Assembly: GCF_017894385.1 (NCBI RefSeq)
Contig: NZ_CP059560.1
Location: forward strand, 4,782,501 to 4,846,500
Reading direction: 5' to 3'
DNA: 64,000 nucleotides
From: Aromatoleum petrolei
GTDB lineage: Bacteria; Pseudomonadota; Gammaproteobacteria; Burkholderiales; Rhodocyclaceae
A program made the translations under genes and the position numbers. The notes beneath the pieces are model-generated. The model was given only the letters and a program-made list of their open reading frames with translations. It was not told the origin of the DNA and did not search any database. Shown piece after piece: positions 1 through 9,380 of the stretch. Numbering within the stretch: the first letter of the stretch is position 1; each line of letters begins with the position of its first letter.

Positions 1-900
1 CGCCGGCGCGACATGGCGATGGTGTTCCAGTCCTTCGCGCTGCTGCCGCACCTGACCGTGCTCGACAATGCCGCGTTCGGGCTCGAAGTCGCCGGCATGG
101 GGCGCAAGGAGCGTGAGCGGCGCGCGTTGGAGGTGCTCGACGAGGTCGGCCTGAAGGCCTTCGCCGGCAAGCGCCCGGCGGAACTCTCCGGCGGCATGCA
201 ACAGCGTGTGGGCCTCGCGCGCGCGCTGGCGGTGGATCCGTCGCTGATGCTGATGGACGAGGCCTTCTCGGCGCTCGATCCGCTCAAGCGCACCGAGATG
301 CAGGAACTCCTGTTGACGCTGCAGAAGGAGCACAAGCGCACGATCATCTTCGTCTCGCACGACCTCGACGAAGCCTTCCGCATCGGCAACCGCATCGCGA
401 TCATGGAAGGCGGGCGCGTCGTGCAGATCGGCTCGCCCGACGAAATCCTGCGCAATCCGGCCGACGATTACGTGCGCGCGTTCTTCAAGGGAGTGGACGT
501 CAAGCGCTACCTCACCGCCAAGGATGTCGCCCTCCCGGACGAGGTCCTCGTGATGGAGGCGCCGGCCGACCTCAATGCGGGTTTCGAATCGGCGATCGGG
601 CGGCTCCGGCAGATGCGCCGCAACTACGGCTTCGTCGTCGACAAGGAGCGGCGGGTGCTGGGCACGGTGTCGATCGATTCGATGCTGCGTTGCCTGGCGG
701 AGGGCAGGACCACGCTCGAGCAGGCGCTGCTCGACGACATCCCGCCCGTTCCCGGCGACACCCGCATGACCGAGCTCATTTCCAACATCGTCAGGAATCC
801 CTATCCGCTCCCGATCATCGACGGCGAGCGGCGCTATCTCGGCGCCGTCACCCAGACGATCCTGCTGCGGAACATGGCACAGGAGACGGCCAATGTCTGA
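1..900 (+). CDS. proV: Glycine betaine/proline ABC transporter ATPase ProV, 5'-truncated by window edge
   Basis: Cytoplasmic ATPase of an osmolyte (glycine betaine/choline-type) ABC importer. The reading frame is open from base 1, so the Walker A part lies outside the window. Visible in order are the Q-loop segment MVFQSFALLPH, the ABC signature LSGGMQQRVGLARAL, Walker B LMLMDEAFSALD, and the H-loop FVSHDLDEA. A C-terminal pair of CBS-like repeats follows (roughly the last 110 residues), as is usual for ProV/OpuAA, where it senses ionic strength. The stop overlaps the start of the permease gene by 8 bases, indicating translational coupling. The betI-betB-betA genes downstream support betaine or choline as substrate. 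The family call is firm; exact substrate is inferred. Confidence 0.93.
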   Translation, partial: RRRDMAMVFQSFALLPHLTVLDNAAFGLEVAGMGRKERERRALEVLDEVGLKAFAGKRPAELSGGMQQRVGLARALAVDPSLMLMDEAFSALDPLKRTEMQELLLTLQKEHKRTIIFVSHDLDEAFRIGNRIAIMEGGRVVQIGSPDEILRNPADDYVRAFFKGVDVKRYLTAKDVALPDEVLVMEAPADLNAGFESAIGRLRQMRRNYGFVVDKERRVLGTVSIDSMLRCLAEGRTTLEQALLDDIPPVPGDTRMTELISNIVRNPYPLPIIDGERRYLGAVTQTILLRNMAQETANV

Positions 901-1729
901 GTTTCTACCGATCGGCGAGTGGGCCGACCAAGCCGTGAATTTCCTGCTGGAGAACGACAGCGGCACCTTCGGGGCGCTCGGCACCTTCGTCGGCAGCCTG
1001 ACCGAACTCGTCGAACAGGCCCTCATGCTCATCCCGAGCTGGGTGTTGGCCGTCGTGCTGACGGTCCTGGCGTTCCGCCGCGTGGGCTGGCGCTTCGCGC
1101 TGTTCTGCGCAGCCGCGGTCGTCGTGATCATCGGCACCGGATTCTGGAACGCAACGATGGCCACGCTCGCGCTGGTGATCTCGGCGACCCTGATCAGCCT
1201 GATGGCGGGCGTGCCGCTGGGCATCTGGACGGCGAAGAGCAAGCTTGCGGCCTGCATCGTGCGCCCCGGCCTGGACTTCATGCAGACAATGCCTGCCTTC
1301 GTGTACCTGATTCCGGCGGCGATGCTGTTCGGTCTGGGCAAGGTGCCCGGCGTGCTGGCGACGGTGATCTTCGCGATGCCGCCGGTGGTGCGCCTGACCT
1401 GCCTCGGCATCCGCCAGGTCAATAGCGAGCAGGTCGAGGCGGGTGTCACCTTCGGCTGCACGCCCTGGCAGCTGCTGTTCAAGGTGCAGATTCCGGGCGC
1501 GCTGCCTTCCATCATGGCCGGCATCAACCAGACCATCATGATGGCGCTGTCGATGGTGATCATCGCGTCGATGGTGGGTGCGGGCGGTCTCGGCAATGAC
1601 GTGCTGACCAGCATCTCGCGGCTGGACATCGGCCTTGGCTTCGAGTCCGGGCTCGCCGTCGTGCTGCTCGCGATCATTGTCGACCGGATGACCGAAAGCT
1701 TCGGCGTGGCGCGGCCGACGAAAGCCTGA
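893..1729 (+). CDS. proW: Glycine betaine/proline ABC transporter permease ProW
   Basis: Inner-membrane permease of 278 residues that pairs with the upstream ATPase. Several hydrophobic segments are evident (about residues 45-65, 70-85, 95-120, 145-165, 215-235, 250-270). A typical EAA loop, QVEAGVTFGCTPWQLLFKVQIP, would contact the ATPase. The stretch TMPAFVYLIPAAMLFGLGKVPG is characteristic of the ProW/OpuAB group. The start overlaps proV by 8 bases. No periplasmic binding protein gene follows, so it is either upstream of the window or elsewhere. Next downstream on the same strand is betI, after a gap of about 118 bases containing a BetI-like operator. Confidence 0.93.
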   Translation: MSEFLPIGEWADQAVNFLLENDSGTFGALGTFVGSLTELVEQALMLIPSWVLAVVLTVLAFRRVGWRFALFCAAAVVVIIGTGFWNATMATLALVISATLISLMAGVPLGIWTAKSKLAACIVRPGLDFMQTMPAFVYLIPAAMLFGLGKVPGVLATVIFAMPPVVRLTCLGIRQVNSEQVEAGVTFGCTPWQLLFKVQIPGALPSIMAGINQTIMMALSMVIIASMVGAGGLGNDVLTSISRLDIGLGFESGLAVVLLAIIVDRMTESFGVARPTKA

Positions 1730-1783
1730 GGTCCTGCGTTCGACGTGCAGCCCACGCCCCCATGGGGCTGGGCTGTATTTATA

Positions 1784-1799
1784 TTGATTGCCTGTTCAA
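1784..1799 (+). promoter_or_regulatory. BetI-like operator upstream of betI
   Basis: The 16-mer TTGATTGCCTGTTCAA has TTGA and TCAA outer half-sites. It closely resembles the BetI operator style known from gammaproteobacteria (TTGATTG...GTTCAA, from memory). A second copy with the same framework TTGnnTGnnnGTTCAA lies before betB. Position, 49 bases upstream of the betI start, fits autoregulation. Binding is inferred. Confidence 0.6.
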
Positions 1800-1847
1800 G
1801 GTAAACCCTTCAGACTTTCGCCCTCCTGTTTTGAGTCAGAGGAATTC

Positions 1848-2435
1848 ATGCCCAAGGTCGGAATGCAGCCGATCCGCCGGTCGCAGCTGATCGAGGCCAC
1901 GCTCAAGGCGGTCGACGAGGTCGGCCTCGGTGACGCCAGCATCGCCTACATCGCACGCCTCGCCGGGGTGTCGAACGGCATCATCAGCCACTACTTCCGC
2001 GACAAGAACGGGCTGATCGAGGCGACCATGCGCCACCTGATGCAGGCGCTGGGCGAGGGCGTGCGCACGCGGCGCGCAGCGCTCTCCGACTCGCAGCCGC
2101 GTGCCCATCTGCGCGCAATCATCGAAGGAAACTTCGACACCAGCCAGGTGAGCGGGGCGGCGATGAAGACCTGGCTCGCCTTCTGGGCCAGCAGCATGCA
2201 CCACCCCTTGCTGCAGCGCCTGCAGCGCATCAACGACCGGCGCCTGTACTCGAACCTGTGCGGCGAGTTCCGCCGCGCGCTGCCCCCGGAGCTCGCGCGC
2301 TCCGCTGCGCGCGGCCTCGCTGCGCTGATCGACGGCCTGTGGCTGCGCGGGGCGCTGTCGGGCAAGGCCTTCGACACCGAACAGGCGTTGCAGATCGCCT
2401 ACGAGTACGTCGATCTGCAGCTCGCGAAGGCCTGA
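1848..2435 (+). CDS. betI: TetR-family transcriptional repressor BetI
   Basis: 195-residue TetR-type DNA-binding repressor of choline/betaine genes. The N-terminal helix-turn-helix reads [24 protein letters not shown], a textbook BetI version of the TetR domain. The all-alpha C-terminal ligand-binding half ends near [11 protein letters not shown]. The start [11 protein letters not shown] at 1848 was chosen because it matches BetI N-termini and has an AGAGGA ribosome-binding site; an in-frame TTG 60 bases upstream falls inside the operator. It lies directly before betB-betA on the same strand, the usual betIBA order. In the known systems choline relieves repression. Confidence 0.95.
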   Translation: MPKVGMQPIRRSQLIEATLKAVDEVGLGDASIAYIARLAGVSNGIISHYFRDKNGLIEATMRHLMQALGEGVRTRRAALSDSQPRAHLRAIIEGNFDTSQVSGAAMKTWLAFWASSMHHPLLQRLQRINDRRLYSNLCGEFRRALPPELARSAARGLAALIDGLWLRGALSGKAFDTEQALQIAYEYVDLQLAKA

Positions 2436-2566
2436 GCAAGCCCCTCGATAGACCACCGCCTGCCGAGCGGGCAGGCCGCGGGACGTCCTCTTCAGGTGCC
2501 GTCCATCGCCGCGCTTTCGCCTGCCGCCGCCACGTGGTCGCGCGCAGAACCGCCCCGGTCGTTTTT

Positions 2567-2582
2567 TTGGCTGAGCGTTCAA
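2567..2582 (+). promoter_or_regulatory. BetI-like operator upstream of betB
   Basis: The 16-mer TTGGCTGAGCGTTCAA matches the betI-proximal site at 11 of 16 positions and shares the framework TTGnnTGnnnGTTCAA. It is preceded by a T-tract and lies 78 bases upstream of the betB start, where a repressor could block initiation. Confidence 0.5.
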
Positions 2583-2659
2583 TCCCCAGCACGTAGCCTT
2601 GGCTCCGAGATCCCGCACCGTGCGAAACGCGGCGCGGATACCCGGTCAGAGGAGTCGTC

Positions 2660-4132
2660 ATGCCCCGTTTCAATGAACAACAGCTGTATATCGACGGCCG
2701 CTACGTCGCGGCAACCAGCGGTGCCAGCTTCGAAACCGTCAATCCGGCCAATGGCGAGGTGTTGGCCCGCGTGCAGCATGCCAGCCAGTCCGACGTGGAC
2801 GCAGCGGTGCGAAGCGCGGCGGCCGGCCAGGCGACATGGGCCGCCATGACGGCGATGCAGCGTTCGCGCATCCTTCGCCGCGCGGTGGAGATCCTGCGCG
2901 AGCGCAACGATACCCTCGCCGAGCTCGAGACGCTGGACACCGGCAAGCCGCTCGCCGAGACGCGCGCCGTCGACATCACGACCGGTGCAGACGTGCTGGA
3001 ATACTACGCCGGCCTGGCACCGGCGATCGAAGGCGCGCAGATCCCGCTGCGGGAGACGAGCTTCGTCTATACGCGCCGTGAGCCGCTCGGCGTCGTCGCC
3101 GGCATCGGCGCATGGAACTACCCGATCCAGATCGCGCTGTGGAAGTCCGCGCCCGCACTTGCCGCGGGCAATGCGATGATCTTCAAGCCCAGCGAGGTCA
3201 CGCCGCTCACCGCGCTGAAGCTCGCCGAGATCTACACCGAGGCGGGACTCCCGGATGGCGTCTTCAACGTGCTCACCGGCAGTGGCCGCAAGGTCGGGCA
3301 GTGGCTCACCGAGCACCCGGGCATCGCCAAGATCTCCTTCACGGGCGGCACCGCGACGGGGAAGAAGGTCATGGCCAGCGCGTCGGGCTCGACGCTCAAG
3401 GAGGTGACGATGGAGCTTGGCGGAAAGTCGCCGCTCGTCGTGTGCGCCGACGCCGACCTCGATCGCGCCGCGGACATCGCGGTGATGGCGAATTTTTTCA
3501 GCTCCGGCCAGGTATGCACCAACGGCACGCGCGTGTTCGTGCCGCGCGCCCTGCAGGGCGAATTCGAGGCGCGCGTGTTGGCGCGTGTGGCGCGCATCCG
3601 CGTCGGCAACCCGATGCACGAGCGCACCAACTTCGGTCCGCTGGTGAGCTTCAGCCACATGGATAGCGTCCTCGGCTACATCGAAAAGGGCCGGGCAGAA
3701 GGTGCGCGCCTGCTGTGCGGCGGCGCGCGGATCGTCTCCGGCGACTGCGAGCGCGGCGCCTACGTCGCCCCCACGGTGTTCACGGACTGCACGGACGAGA
3801 TGAGCATCGTGCGCGAGGAAGTCTTCGGCCCGGTGATGAGCATCCTCGTCTATGACGATGAGGAGGAGGCCGTGCGTCGCGCCAACGCCACCGACTACGG
3901 GCTCGCCGCCGGCGTCGTGACGTGCGATCTCGCCCGCGCGCACCGCATCATCCATCGCTTGGAAGCGGGCATCTGCTGGATCAACACCTGGGGCGAATCG
4001 CCGGCCGAGATGCCGGTGGGCGGCTACAAGCAGTCCGGCATCGGACGCGAGAACGGCCTCACGACGCTGGAGCACTACACGCGGCTGAAGTCAGTGCAGG
4101 TCGAACTGGGCGAGTTCCACTCGGTGTTCTGA
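2660..4132 (+). CDS. betB: Betaine aldehyde dehydrogenase
   Basis: 490-residue NAD(P)-dependent aldehyde dehydrogenase that oxidises betaine aldehyde to glycine betaine in the cytoplasm. Visible motifs are the cofactor-binding segment [10 protein letters not shown] and [12 protein letters not shown], the general-base motif [11 protein letters not shown], and the nucleophile in [13 protein letters not shown] at Cys286. Length equals the family norm. The C-terminal [20 protein letters not shown] and TRLKSVQV are typical of BetB. An AGAGGAG ribosome-binding site precedes the ATG. betA begins 20 bases downstream, so the two are cotranscribed. Confidence 0.96.
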   Translation: MPRFNEQQLYIDGRYVAATSGASFETVNPANGEVLARVQHASQSDVDAAVRSAAAGQATWAAMTAMQRSRILRRAVEILRERNDTLAELETLDTGKPLAETRAVDITTGADVLEYYAGLAPAIEGAQIPLRETSFVYTRREPLGVVAGIGAWNYPIQIALWKSAPALAAGNAMIFKPSEVTPLTALKLAEIYTEAGLPDGVFNVLTGSGRKVGQWLTEHPGIAKISFTGGTATGKKVMASASGSTLKEVTMELGGKSPLVVCADADLDRAADIAVMANFFSSGQVCTNGTRVFVPRALQGEFEARVLARVARIRVGNPMHERTNFGPLVSFSHMDSVLGYIEKGRAEGARLLCGGARIVSGDCERGAYVAPTVFTDCTDEMSIVREEVFGPVMSILVYDDEEEAVRRANATDYGLAAGVVTCDLARAHRIIHRLEAGICWINTWGESPAEMPVGGYKQSGIGRENGLTTLEHYTRLKSVQVELGEFHSVF

Positions 4133-4152
4133 GCCCTCCCGAGGACGAAAAC

Positions 4153-5877
4153 GTGAAGAAAGAATACGACTACATCATCATCGGGGCCGGTTCCGCCGGC
4201 AACGTGCTCGCCGCACGCCTGACCGAGGATGCCGACGTCAGCGTGTTGCTGCTGGAGGCGGGCGGCCCGGACTACCGCCAGGACTTCCGCACCCAGATGC
4301 CGGCCGCGCTGGCCTACCCGCTGCAGGGCCGCCGCTACAACTGGGCCTACGAGACGGACCCCGAGCCGCACATGAACAACCGGCGCATGGAGTGCGGGCG
4401 CGGCAAGGGGCTGGGCGGCTCGTCGCTGATCAACGGCATGTGCTACATCCGCGGCAACGCGCTGGATTTCGACAACTGGGCCACGGCGCGAGGGCTGGAG
4501 GACTGGAGCTATCTCGACTGCCTGCCGTACTTCCGCAAGGCCGAATCGCGCGACATCGGCGCCGACGCCTACCACGGGGCCGACGGTCCGCTGAGCGTCG
4601 CGACGCCGAAGCCAGGCAACAACCCGCTGTTCGAAGCGATGGTGGAGGCGGGCGTGCAGGCGGGTTTCCTGCGCACCGGCGACCTCAACGGCTACCGGCA
4701 GGAAGGTTTCGGGCCGATGGACCGCACCGTGACGCCGCAAGGGCGCCGCTCCAGCACCGCGCGCGGCTACCTCGATCAGGCGCGCGAGCGGGCCAACCTT
4801 GCCATCGTCACCCACGCGCTCACCGACCGCATCCTCTTCAGCGGCAAGCGCGCGACCGGTGTCGCCTACCTGCAGGGCGACAGCAGCGAGCCGCTCACCG
4901 TGCACGCCCGCCGCGAGGTCCTGCTGTGCGCAGGCGCGATCGCCTCGCCGCAGATCCTGCAGCGCTCGGGCGTCGGCCCCGCGCCGCTGCTGCGCAGCCT
5001 CGACATCGCGCTCGTGCACGACTTGCCGGGGGTCGGCGCGAACCTGCAGGACCACCTCGAGATGTACCTGCAATACGCGTGCAAGGAGCCGGTGTCGCTG
5101 TATCCGGCGCTCAAGCTGTGGAACCAGCCCGCGATCGGCGCGCAGTGGCTGTTCAGCGGCACGGGCATCGGCGCCAGCAACCAGTTCGAGGCCGGCGGGT
5201 TCATCCGCACGCGCTCGGCGTTCGCGTGGCCGAACATCCAGTTCCACTTCCTGCCGGTCGCGATCAACTACAACGGCAGCAATGCCGTGAGCGAGCACGG
5301 CTTCCAGGCGCACGTCGGCTCGATGCGCTCGCCCAGCCGCGGGCGCGTCCATGTGAAGTCCAAGGACCCGCGCGAGCACCCGAGCATTCTCTTCAACTAC
5401 ATGAGCACCGAGCAGGACTGGCAGGAGTTCCGCGACGCGATCCGCATCACCCGCGAAATCATGCACCAGCCGGCGCTCGACCCTTACCGCGGCCGCGAGC
5501 TCAGCCCCGGCCTCGATCTCAGGAGCGACAGCGAGCTCGACGCCTTCGTCCGCGCGCGTGCGGAAACCGCCTTCCACCCCTCGTGCTCGTGCAAGATGGG
5601 CGAGGACGATTTGGCCGTCGTGGATGGGGAGGGCCGCGTGCATGGCCTGCAGGGGCTGCGTGTCGTCGATGCGTCGATCATGCCGCTGATCATCACCGGG
5701 AACCTCAACGCCACCACCGTCATGATCGGCGAGAAGATCGCCGACCGCATCCGTGGGCGTGAGCCGCTGCCGCGGAGCGACGCGCCTTACTACGTCGCGG
5801 GGGAAGCGCCGGTGCGCGGGCGTCCACAGCGCAGCGCGATCGAAGCGCGGCAACGCGGCCATGAAGTGGCGCAATAG
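4153..5877 (+). CDS. betA: Choline dehydrogenase (GMC oxidoreductase)
   Basis: 574-residue FAD-dependent GMC oxidoreductase that oxidises choline to betaine aldehyde and can act on the aldehyde as well. The N-terminal dinucleotide-binding motif is [17 protein letters not shown], with LLLEAGG following. The GMC signature [20 protein letters not shown] and the C-terminal catalytic region [12 protein letters not shown] are intact. The GTG start at 4153 was chosen because it places the FAD motif at residue 7, as in BetA, and is 20 bases after the betB stop. The family prefers a membrane-associated electron acceptor. Convergent with the M1 peptidase gene downstream. Confidence 0.95.
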   Translation: MKKEYDYIIIGAGSAGNVLAARLTEDADVSVLLLEAGGPDYRQDFRTQMPAALAYPLQGRRYNWAYETDPEPHMNNRRMECGRGKGLGGSSLINGMCYIRGNALDFDNWATARGLEDWSYLDCLPYFRKAESRDIGADAYHGADGPLSVATPKPGNNPLFEAMVEAGVQAGFLRTGDLNGYRQEGFGPMDRTVTPQGRRSSTARGYLDQARERANLAIVTHALTDRILFSGKRATGVAYLQGDSSEPLTVHARREVLLCAGAIASPQILQRSGVGPAPLLRSLDIALVHDLPGVGANLQDHLEMYLQYACKEPVSLYPALKLWNQPAIGAQWLFSGTGIGASNQFEAGGFIRTRSAFAWPNIQFHFLPVAINYNGSNAVSEHGFQAHVGSMRSPSRGRVHVKSKDPREHPSILFNYMSTEQDWQEFRDAIRITREIMHQPALDPYRGRELSPGLDLRSDSELDAFVRARAETAFHPSCSCKMGEDDLAVVDGEGRVHGLQGLRVVDASIMPLIITGNLNATTVMIGEKIADRIRGREPLPRSDAPYYVAGEAPVRGRPQRSAIEARQRGHEVAQ

Positions 5878-5892
5878 CTAATTCAGAGGCTC

Positions 5893-5923
5893 CCAGGCAC
5901 CCATGACGAGCATGGGTGTCTGG
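5893..5923. terminator. Hairpin between convergent betA and M1 peptidase genes
   Basis: Two 13-base arms (CCAGGCACCCATG and CATGGGTGTCTGG, one G-U wobble) enclose a 5-base loop ACGAG. It sits 15 bases after the betA stop and 18 bases before the stop of the opposing gene, so it probably serves both. There is no clear T-tract on the plus strand. Confidence 0.6.
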
Positions 5924-5941
5924 TAATCGAGCGGGGATACT

Positions 5942-8011
5942 CTAAGGCGCCTGCCGCACCGGAATCAGTTGGCCCGGAGTGGGCCATACGCCGCGCTCGA
6001 CCAGCCGCGCATTCTCGAACACGAGCCAGCTCTGCGCGCCGTAGTGAGGCAGGGGGCGCAGCAGTGCACGGAGTGCATCCGCGTCCCGCGCCGAAACCAC
6101 TGCCAGTGGTGCGCCGGATCGGTGCGGAATGGTCCATGCTTGGGCGCTGCCGCGATTGCTCAGATGCTCGGGCCGCGGCGGCAGGCCGGCCTTCTTCAGC
6201 ACCGCATCCACGTCCGCGTGCACACCGGCCAGCAGCACCGGCCCGTTCGCCTTGCCGATGTCGCCCACCTCGATAGCCTGCGGCTCGACCTCGAACAGGC
6301 GTCGGGACAGCGCGACGGCCGCTTCACGTACCTCGGGTGCAGCGGAGGCCTGCGCCAGATGCGGCGCGCGGGTGATGATCCACTGCCGCAGGATGGGCGG
6401 CAACTGCTCCGGCCCGAGCATTCGCCAGACCTGCAGCTCGGGATCCAGGCGCACGCCCGTGGGGGGCGCGTCCATCTCCAGCATGACCGCCTCGCTCTCC
6501 CCCGCGACGTCGATCCAGCGCGTCTCCTCACGGTCGGGGAAGACAAGCTGCACCGGCAGGTGCAGGGCATAGGCGGGGCCGTTCTGTGCCACGCTGAGCG
6601 TCAGTCGCGCGCCCCCTTCCGCGCGGCGGGCATCGGCGGCGGTGATCGTGACCGCCGGGCCGCCGGCGCGGCCGACCCACTGCTGGAAGAAGGCATCGAG
6701 AGGCCGGCCCGAGGCGCGCTCGAAGGCCGCCTGAAGGTCTTTCCAGGAGGCGGTGCGGAACTGCTGCGTTTGCCACAACGCACGGATGCCGCCGCGGAAG
6801 GCGTCCTCGCCGATGAGGTCGCGGAGCATCACGAAGAGCATCGCGGCCTTGCCGTAGCCCACGGCCGCCGCCGCACCATGAGTGCGAGAGCGGAAGTCGG
6901 CCAGTGCCTGCTGGTCGGCGGCGGGCACGGCGGCGAAATCGCGCAGCCATCCCAATCGCATCGCGCGTGCCGCTTCGGCAGACTCCGATTCCTTGTAGGC
7001 GTAGTCCGCCATGAAGGTGGTCAGTCCTTCCGCCCAGTTGCCGCGGGCGTAATCGACGTAGACGCCGTTGCCCCACCAGTTGTGCAGCACCTCGTGTCCG
7101 AGCGAAGTGGCGCGGATGAAGGGAAGTTTCAGCACTTCGGCGCCGAGGTAGGTCAGCGTCGGCAAGCCGAAGCCGGTAGGGAGCGGGCTCGCGACCACCG
7201 AGAACTCGGTGAACGGATAGGGGCCGATCTCGGCCTCATAGCGTTCGAGGTAGCGGCGGGTGTCGTCCAGGTAGCCGTCGGTGAGGCCGGGGATGGCATC
7301 CAGATCGCGGAAGAAGTAGGTGCGCAGGCGCACGGGTTCTGCGGATGCCCGCGGCATCATCCTCTCGCGGACGACCCAGGGGCCCGCCATGAGGTCGATG
7401 CCGTCGGCCGGCTGGGCGAATTCGAAGCGCGCGCGGTAATGTCCCGGCCCGTGGCCCGAACCGGCGGGCGCGATTTCCTCGGACCGCAGCCGTCCAGGCA
7501 CCAGCGCCCGCTGGTCTCCCGGCACCGTCAGGGTCACGCGGTATGCGAACAGCGCGGCGGGCCGTGGATACCAGGCGCCTCCGGATGGCAGGAAGCTGCC
7601 TCCGGGCGAAGCCGCGGGCGACAGGCCTTGCAGCACGTCGCGGTGATCGAGCGTGGGGTCCAGGGCCGGCAAGGTGCCGGTGTATTCGAGATGCAGCGTG
7701 TCCGCGGCCGGAGGCAGCGTCACCTGCCACGTGCGGATGAATCCATGGCGCCCGCCCGGGCGGACTGCGACCGGTTTGCCCCGGGCTGTGGCAGCGGTCA
7801 CTTCCAGGGCTTCGTGCAGCTCGAAATGGAAATCACGCGAGGCCGGGCTTACCTCGGCTCGCACCGTGAGGCGGCGCGTGCCGGGATCCAGTTCGACCGC
7901 GAGCTCCAGACTCGGCGAGGCCGCCCGCGCCGCGGACGCGAAGAGGAGCAGCGCAGGGATCAGGACAGCCACGAGGGCCGAGGTGATTCGCGGGCGGAAA
8001 CGCGCCTTCAT
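5942..8011 (-). CDS. M1-family metallopeptidase, exported or membrane-anchored
   Basis: 689-residue protein with an N-terminal signal or anchor (TSALVAVLIPALLLFASAARA). The zinc site is GHEVLHNWWGN (His306, Glu307, His310), with the third ligand probably Glu328 in GNWAEGL. The spacing is one residue shorter than the canonical HExxH-x18-E of M1 aminopeptidases. The GAMEN exopeptidase motif is not evident; the corresponding stretch reads GFGLPTLTYLGAE, so aminopeptidase activity is not assured. A C-terminal region of about 200 residues follows the peptidase domain. The start overlaps the stop of the upstream ChaN-like gene (ATGA), so the two are coupled. Substrate is unknown. Confidence 0.8.
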   Translation of the reverse strand: MKARFRPRITSALVAVLIPALLLFASAARAASPSLELAVELDPGTRRLTVRAEVSPASRDFHFELHEALEVTAATARGKPVAVRPGGRHGFIRTWQVTLPPAADTLHLEYTGTLPALDPTLDHRDVLQGLSPAASPGGSFLPSGGAWYPRPAALFAYRVTLTVPGDQRALVPGRLRSEEIAPAGSGHGPGHYRARFEFAQPADGIDLMAGPWVVRERMMPRASAEPVRLRTYFFRDLDAIPGLTDGYLDDTRRYLERYEAEIGPYPFTEFSVVASPLPTGFGLPTLTYLGAEVLKLPFIRATSLGHEVLHNWWGNGVYVDYARGNWAEGLTTFMADYAYKESESAEAARAMRLGWLRDFAAVPAADQQALADFRSRTHGAAAAVGYGKAAMLFVMLRDLIGEDAFRGGIRALWQTQQFRTASWKDLQAAFERASGRPLDAFFQQWVGRAGGPAVTITAADARRAEGGARLTLSVAQNGPAYALHLPVQLVFPDREETRWIDVAGESEAVMLEMDAPPTGVRLDPELQVWRMLGPEQLPPILRQWIITRAPHLAQASAAPEVREAAVALSRRLFEVEPQAIEVGDIGKANGPVLLAGVHADVDAVLKKAGLPPRPEHLSNRGSAQAWTIPHRSGAPLAVVSARDADALRALLRPLPHYGAQSWLVFENARLVERGVWPTPGQLIPVRQAP

Positions 8012-9228
8012 GGCGCCGGAGGGAATTTGACGACCAGATCGAGCGTCTCGTCGCCCCGCTTCACGCGGACCGGCAGCCATGTGCCCGGCGGTTGCCCGCG
8101 AACCGATGCGGACACCGAGCGCGACTGTTTCACCGGACGCCCCGCGACTTCCACCAGACGGTCGCCGTTCTTCAGACCCGTCCGTTCGGCGAGGCTGCCG
8201 GCGGTGACCTCGACGATGCGCACGCCGCCGTCCTCATCTTCCAGGCGCACGCCCAGCCGGGGCGGCTCCGGCTGGGCGCCGGCCTGCACGGGTAGCGCGA
8301 ACACGGCGTCCGCGAGGCCTGCGCGAACCGTATCGCAATCGAAGTCGGCCGGCAGGGGCAGCAGGGCGCCGATGCGGGTGACGCCGAGGTCGCGCAGCTG
8401 GTGCGGCACCCCATCGCCGAAACGGATATGGCCGCTGCCCATGATGCCGACGACAAGGGGCTTGTCCCCAGCCGGGCCCGGCTTCAGGGATCGGGCCAGG
8501 ACCTCGGCCATCGCCCGGTCCCAGGTGGTCTGGGACTCGACGAAATAGCCGAACGCCGCGTCGCTCTGCGCCGCCTTCCCGTCCTTCCTGTCATTGCGTG
8601 GCGGATGTTCGCGATACGCCCGAAACAGATGGTCCCGATAGAGCTCCGTCGGTGTCGCCGGACGCCCCACGCCTTCCCGCTCTCCCGGCGGGACCGCGTC
8701 CCAACCCTTGTCGGCGATGGCGCGGGTGAGTGCCTGATCGACGTTCAGTGCCACCATGCGGATACGGTTGATGCGGGCGAACTCGAAGAGCGGCAGGTAC
8801 AGCTCCGCCGGCGCGTTCCATACCTTGCCCCATTCGGACTGCTGCAGAAACTCCTTGACCGTGAGTTTGCCGGCCACCCAGCGGTCCAGCGCCGGCTGCA
8901 CACGGCGCGGGAACATCTCGAAACCGATGACCATGTTCGGGCGCTGAACATGGAGCGCGGCCAGTACCTGCGCTTGCCAGCGGTGGTGGTCGGCCACATC
9001 GTGGAGCTCCCCCAGCAGCACGACGTCGCGCTGCGCGATCTCGCCCAGCAGCGGCAGGGCGCCCGCGACGTGCGGCCGCTCGCCGTCGAGGGTGTGCCAG
9101 GCGGCGGGCGTGAGGCAGGTGGAAGCGGCGGTCGTGGAATGCGCCTCGCGGGCGACGGCCACGCCATCGAGACCCAAGGCCGCAAGGGTGATGGCGACCA
9201 TGAACAGGCGAGAGAGGTTCGAGTTCAT
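8008..9228 (-). CDS. ChaN-family (haem-binding/Tiki-like) protein with C-terminal PDZ domain
   Basis: 406 residues with a signal peptide (LFMVAITLAALGLDGVAVA). The ChaN/PF04187 signature appears as VVLLGELHDVADHHRWQ and MVIGFEMFPRRVQPALDRW, and later VVGIMGSGHIRFGDGVPHQL. The last 100 residues form a PDZ domain (LGVRLEDEDGGVRIVEV, then LAERTGLKNGDRLVEVAGRPV). ChaN proteins bind haem in Campylobacter and are distantly related to Tiki proteases. The start MNSNLSRL was chosen because the signal peptide begins there. It overlaps the M1 peptidase gene by 4 bases, suggesting joint action in the periplasm. Function is not established here. Confidence 0.8.
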   Translation of the reverse strand: MNSNLSRLFMVAITLAALGLDGVAVAREAHSTTAASTCLTPAAWHTLDGERPHVAGALPLLGEIAQRDVVLLGELHDVADHHRWQAQVLAALHVQRPNMVIGFEMFPRRVQPALDRWVAGKLTVKEFLQQSEWGKVWNAPAELYLPLFEFARINRIRMVALNVDQALTRAIADKGWDAVPPGEREGVGRPATPTELYRDHLFRAYREHPPRNDRKDGKAAQSDAAFGYFVESQTTWDRAMAEVLARSLKPGPAGDKPLVVGIMGSGHIRFGDGVPHQLRDLGVTRIGALLPLPADFDCDTVRAGLADAVFALPVQAGAQPEPPRLGVRLEDEDGGVRIVEVTAGSLAERTGLKNGDRLVEVAGRPVKQSRSVSASVRGQPPGTWLPVRVKRGDETLDLVVKFPPAP

Positions 9229-9380
9229 CGCGTTCCGGGAGAGGGAGGCATGAGTCGGATTGCATTGTGCATGCCGAGTTCCCCGCGCAGCGGACATGGC
9301 AAGTGCCACTTGCCGCAATGCGAAGACGTCGTACGTGCGAGCCCCGCCGCTCGGTGCCGTGGCCCTTGCGCGCGAGCGGG

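Noticed and set aside
2579..5874. Long minus-strand open frames opposite betB and betA
   Set aside because: Low-complexity His/Arg/Asp-rich translations typical of antisense frames in GC-rich DNA, and no known domain.
5969..8548. Very long open frame on the plus strand opposite the M1 peptidase and ChaN genes
   Set aside because: It is a shadow frame caused by high GC at third positions. The minus-strand proteins have clear domains and signal peptides; this frame has none.
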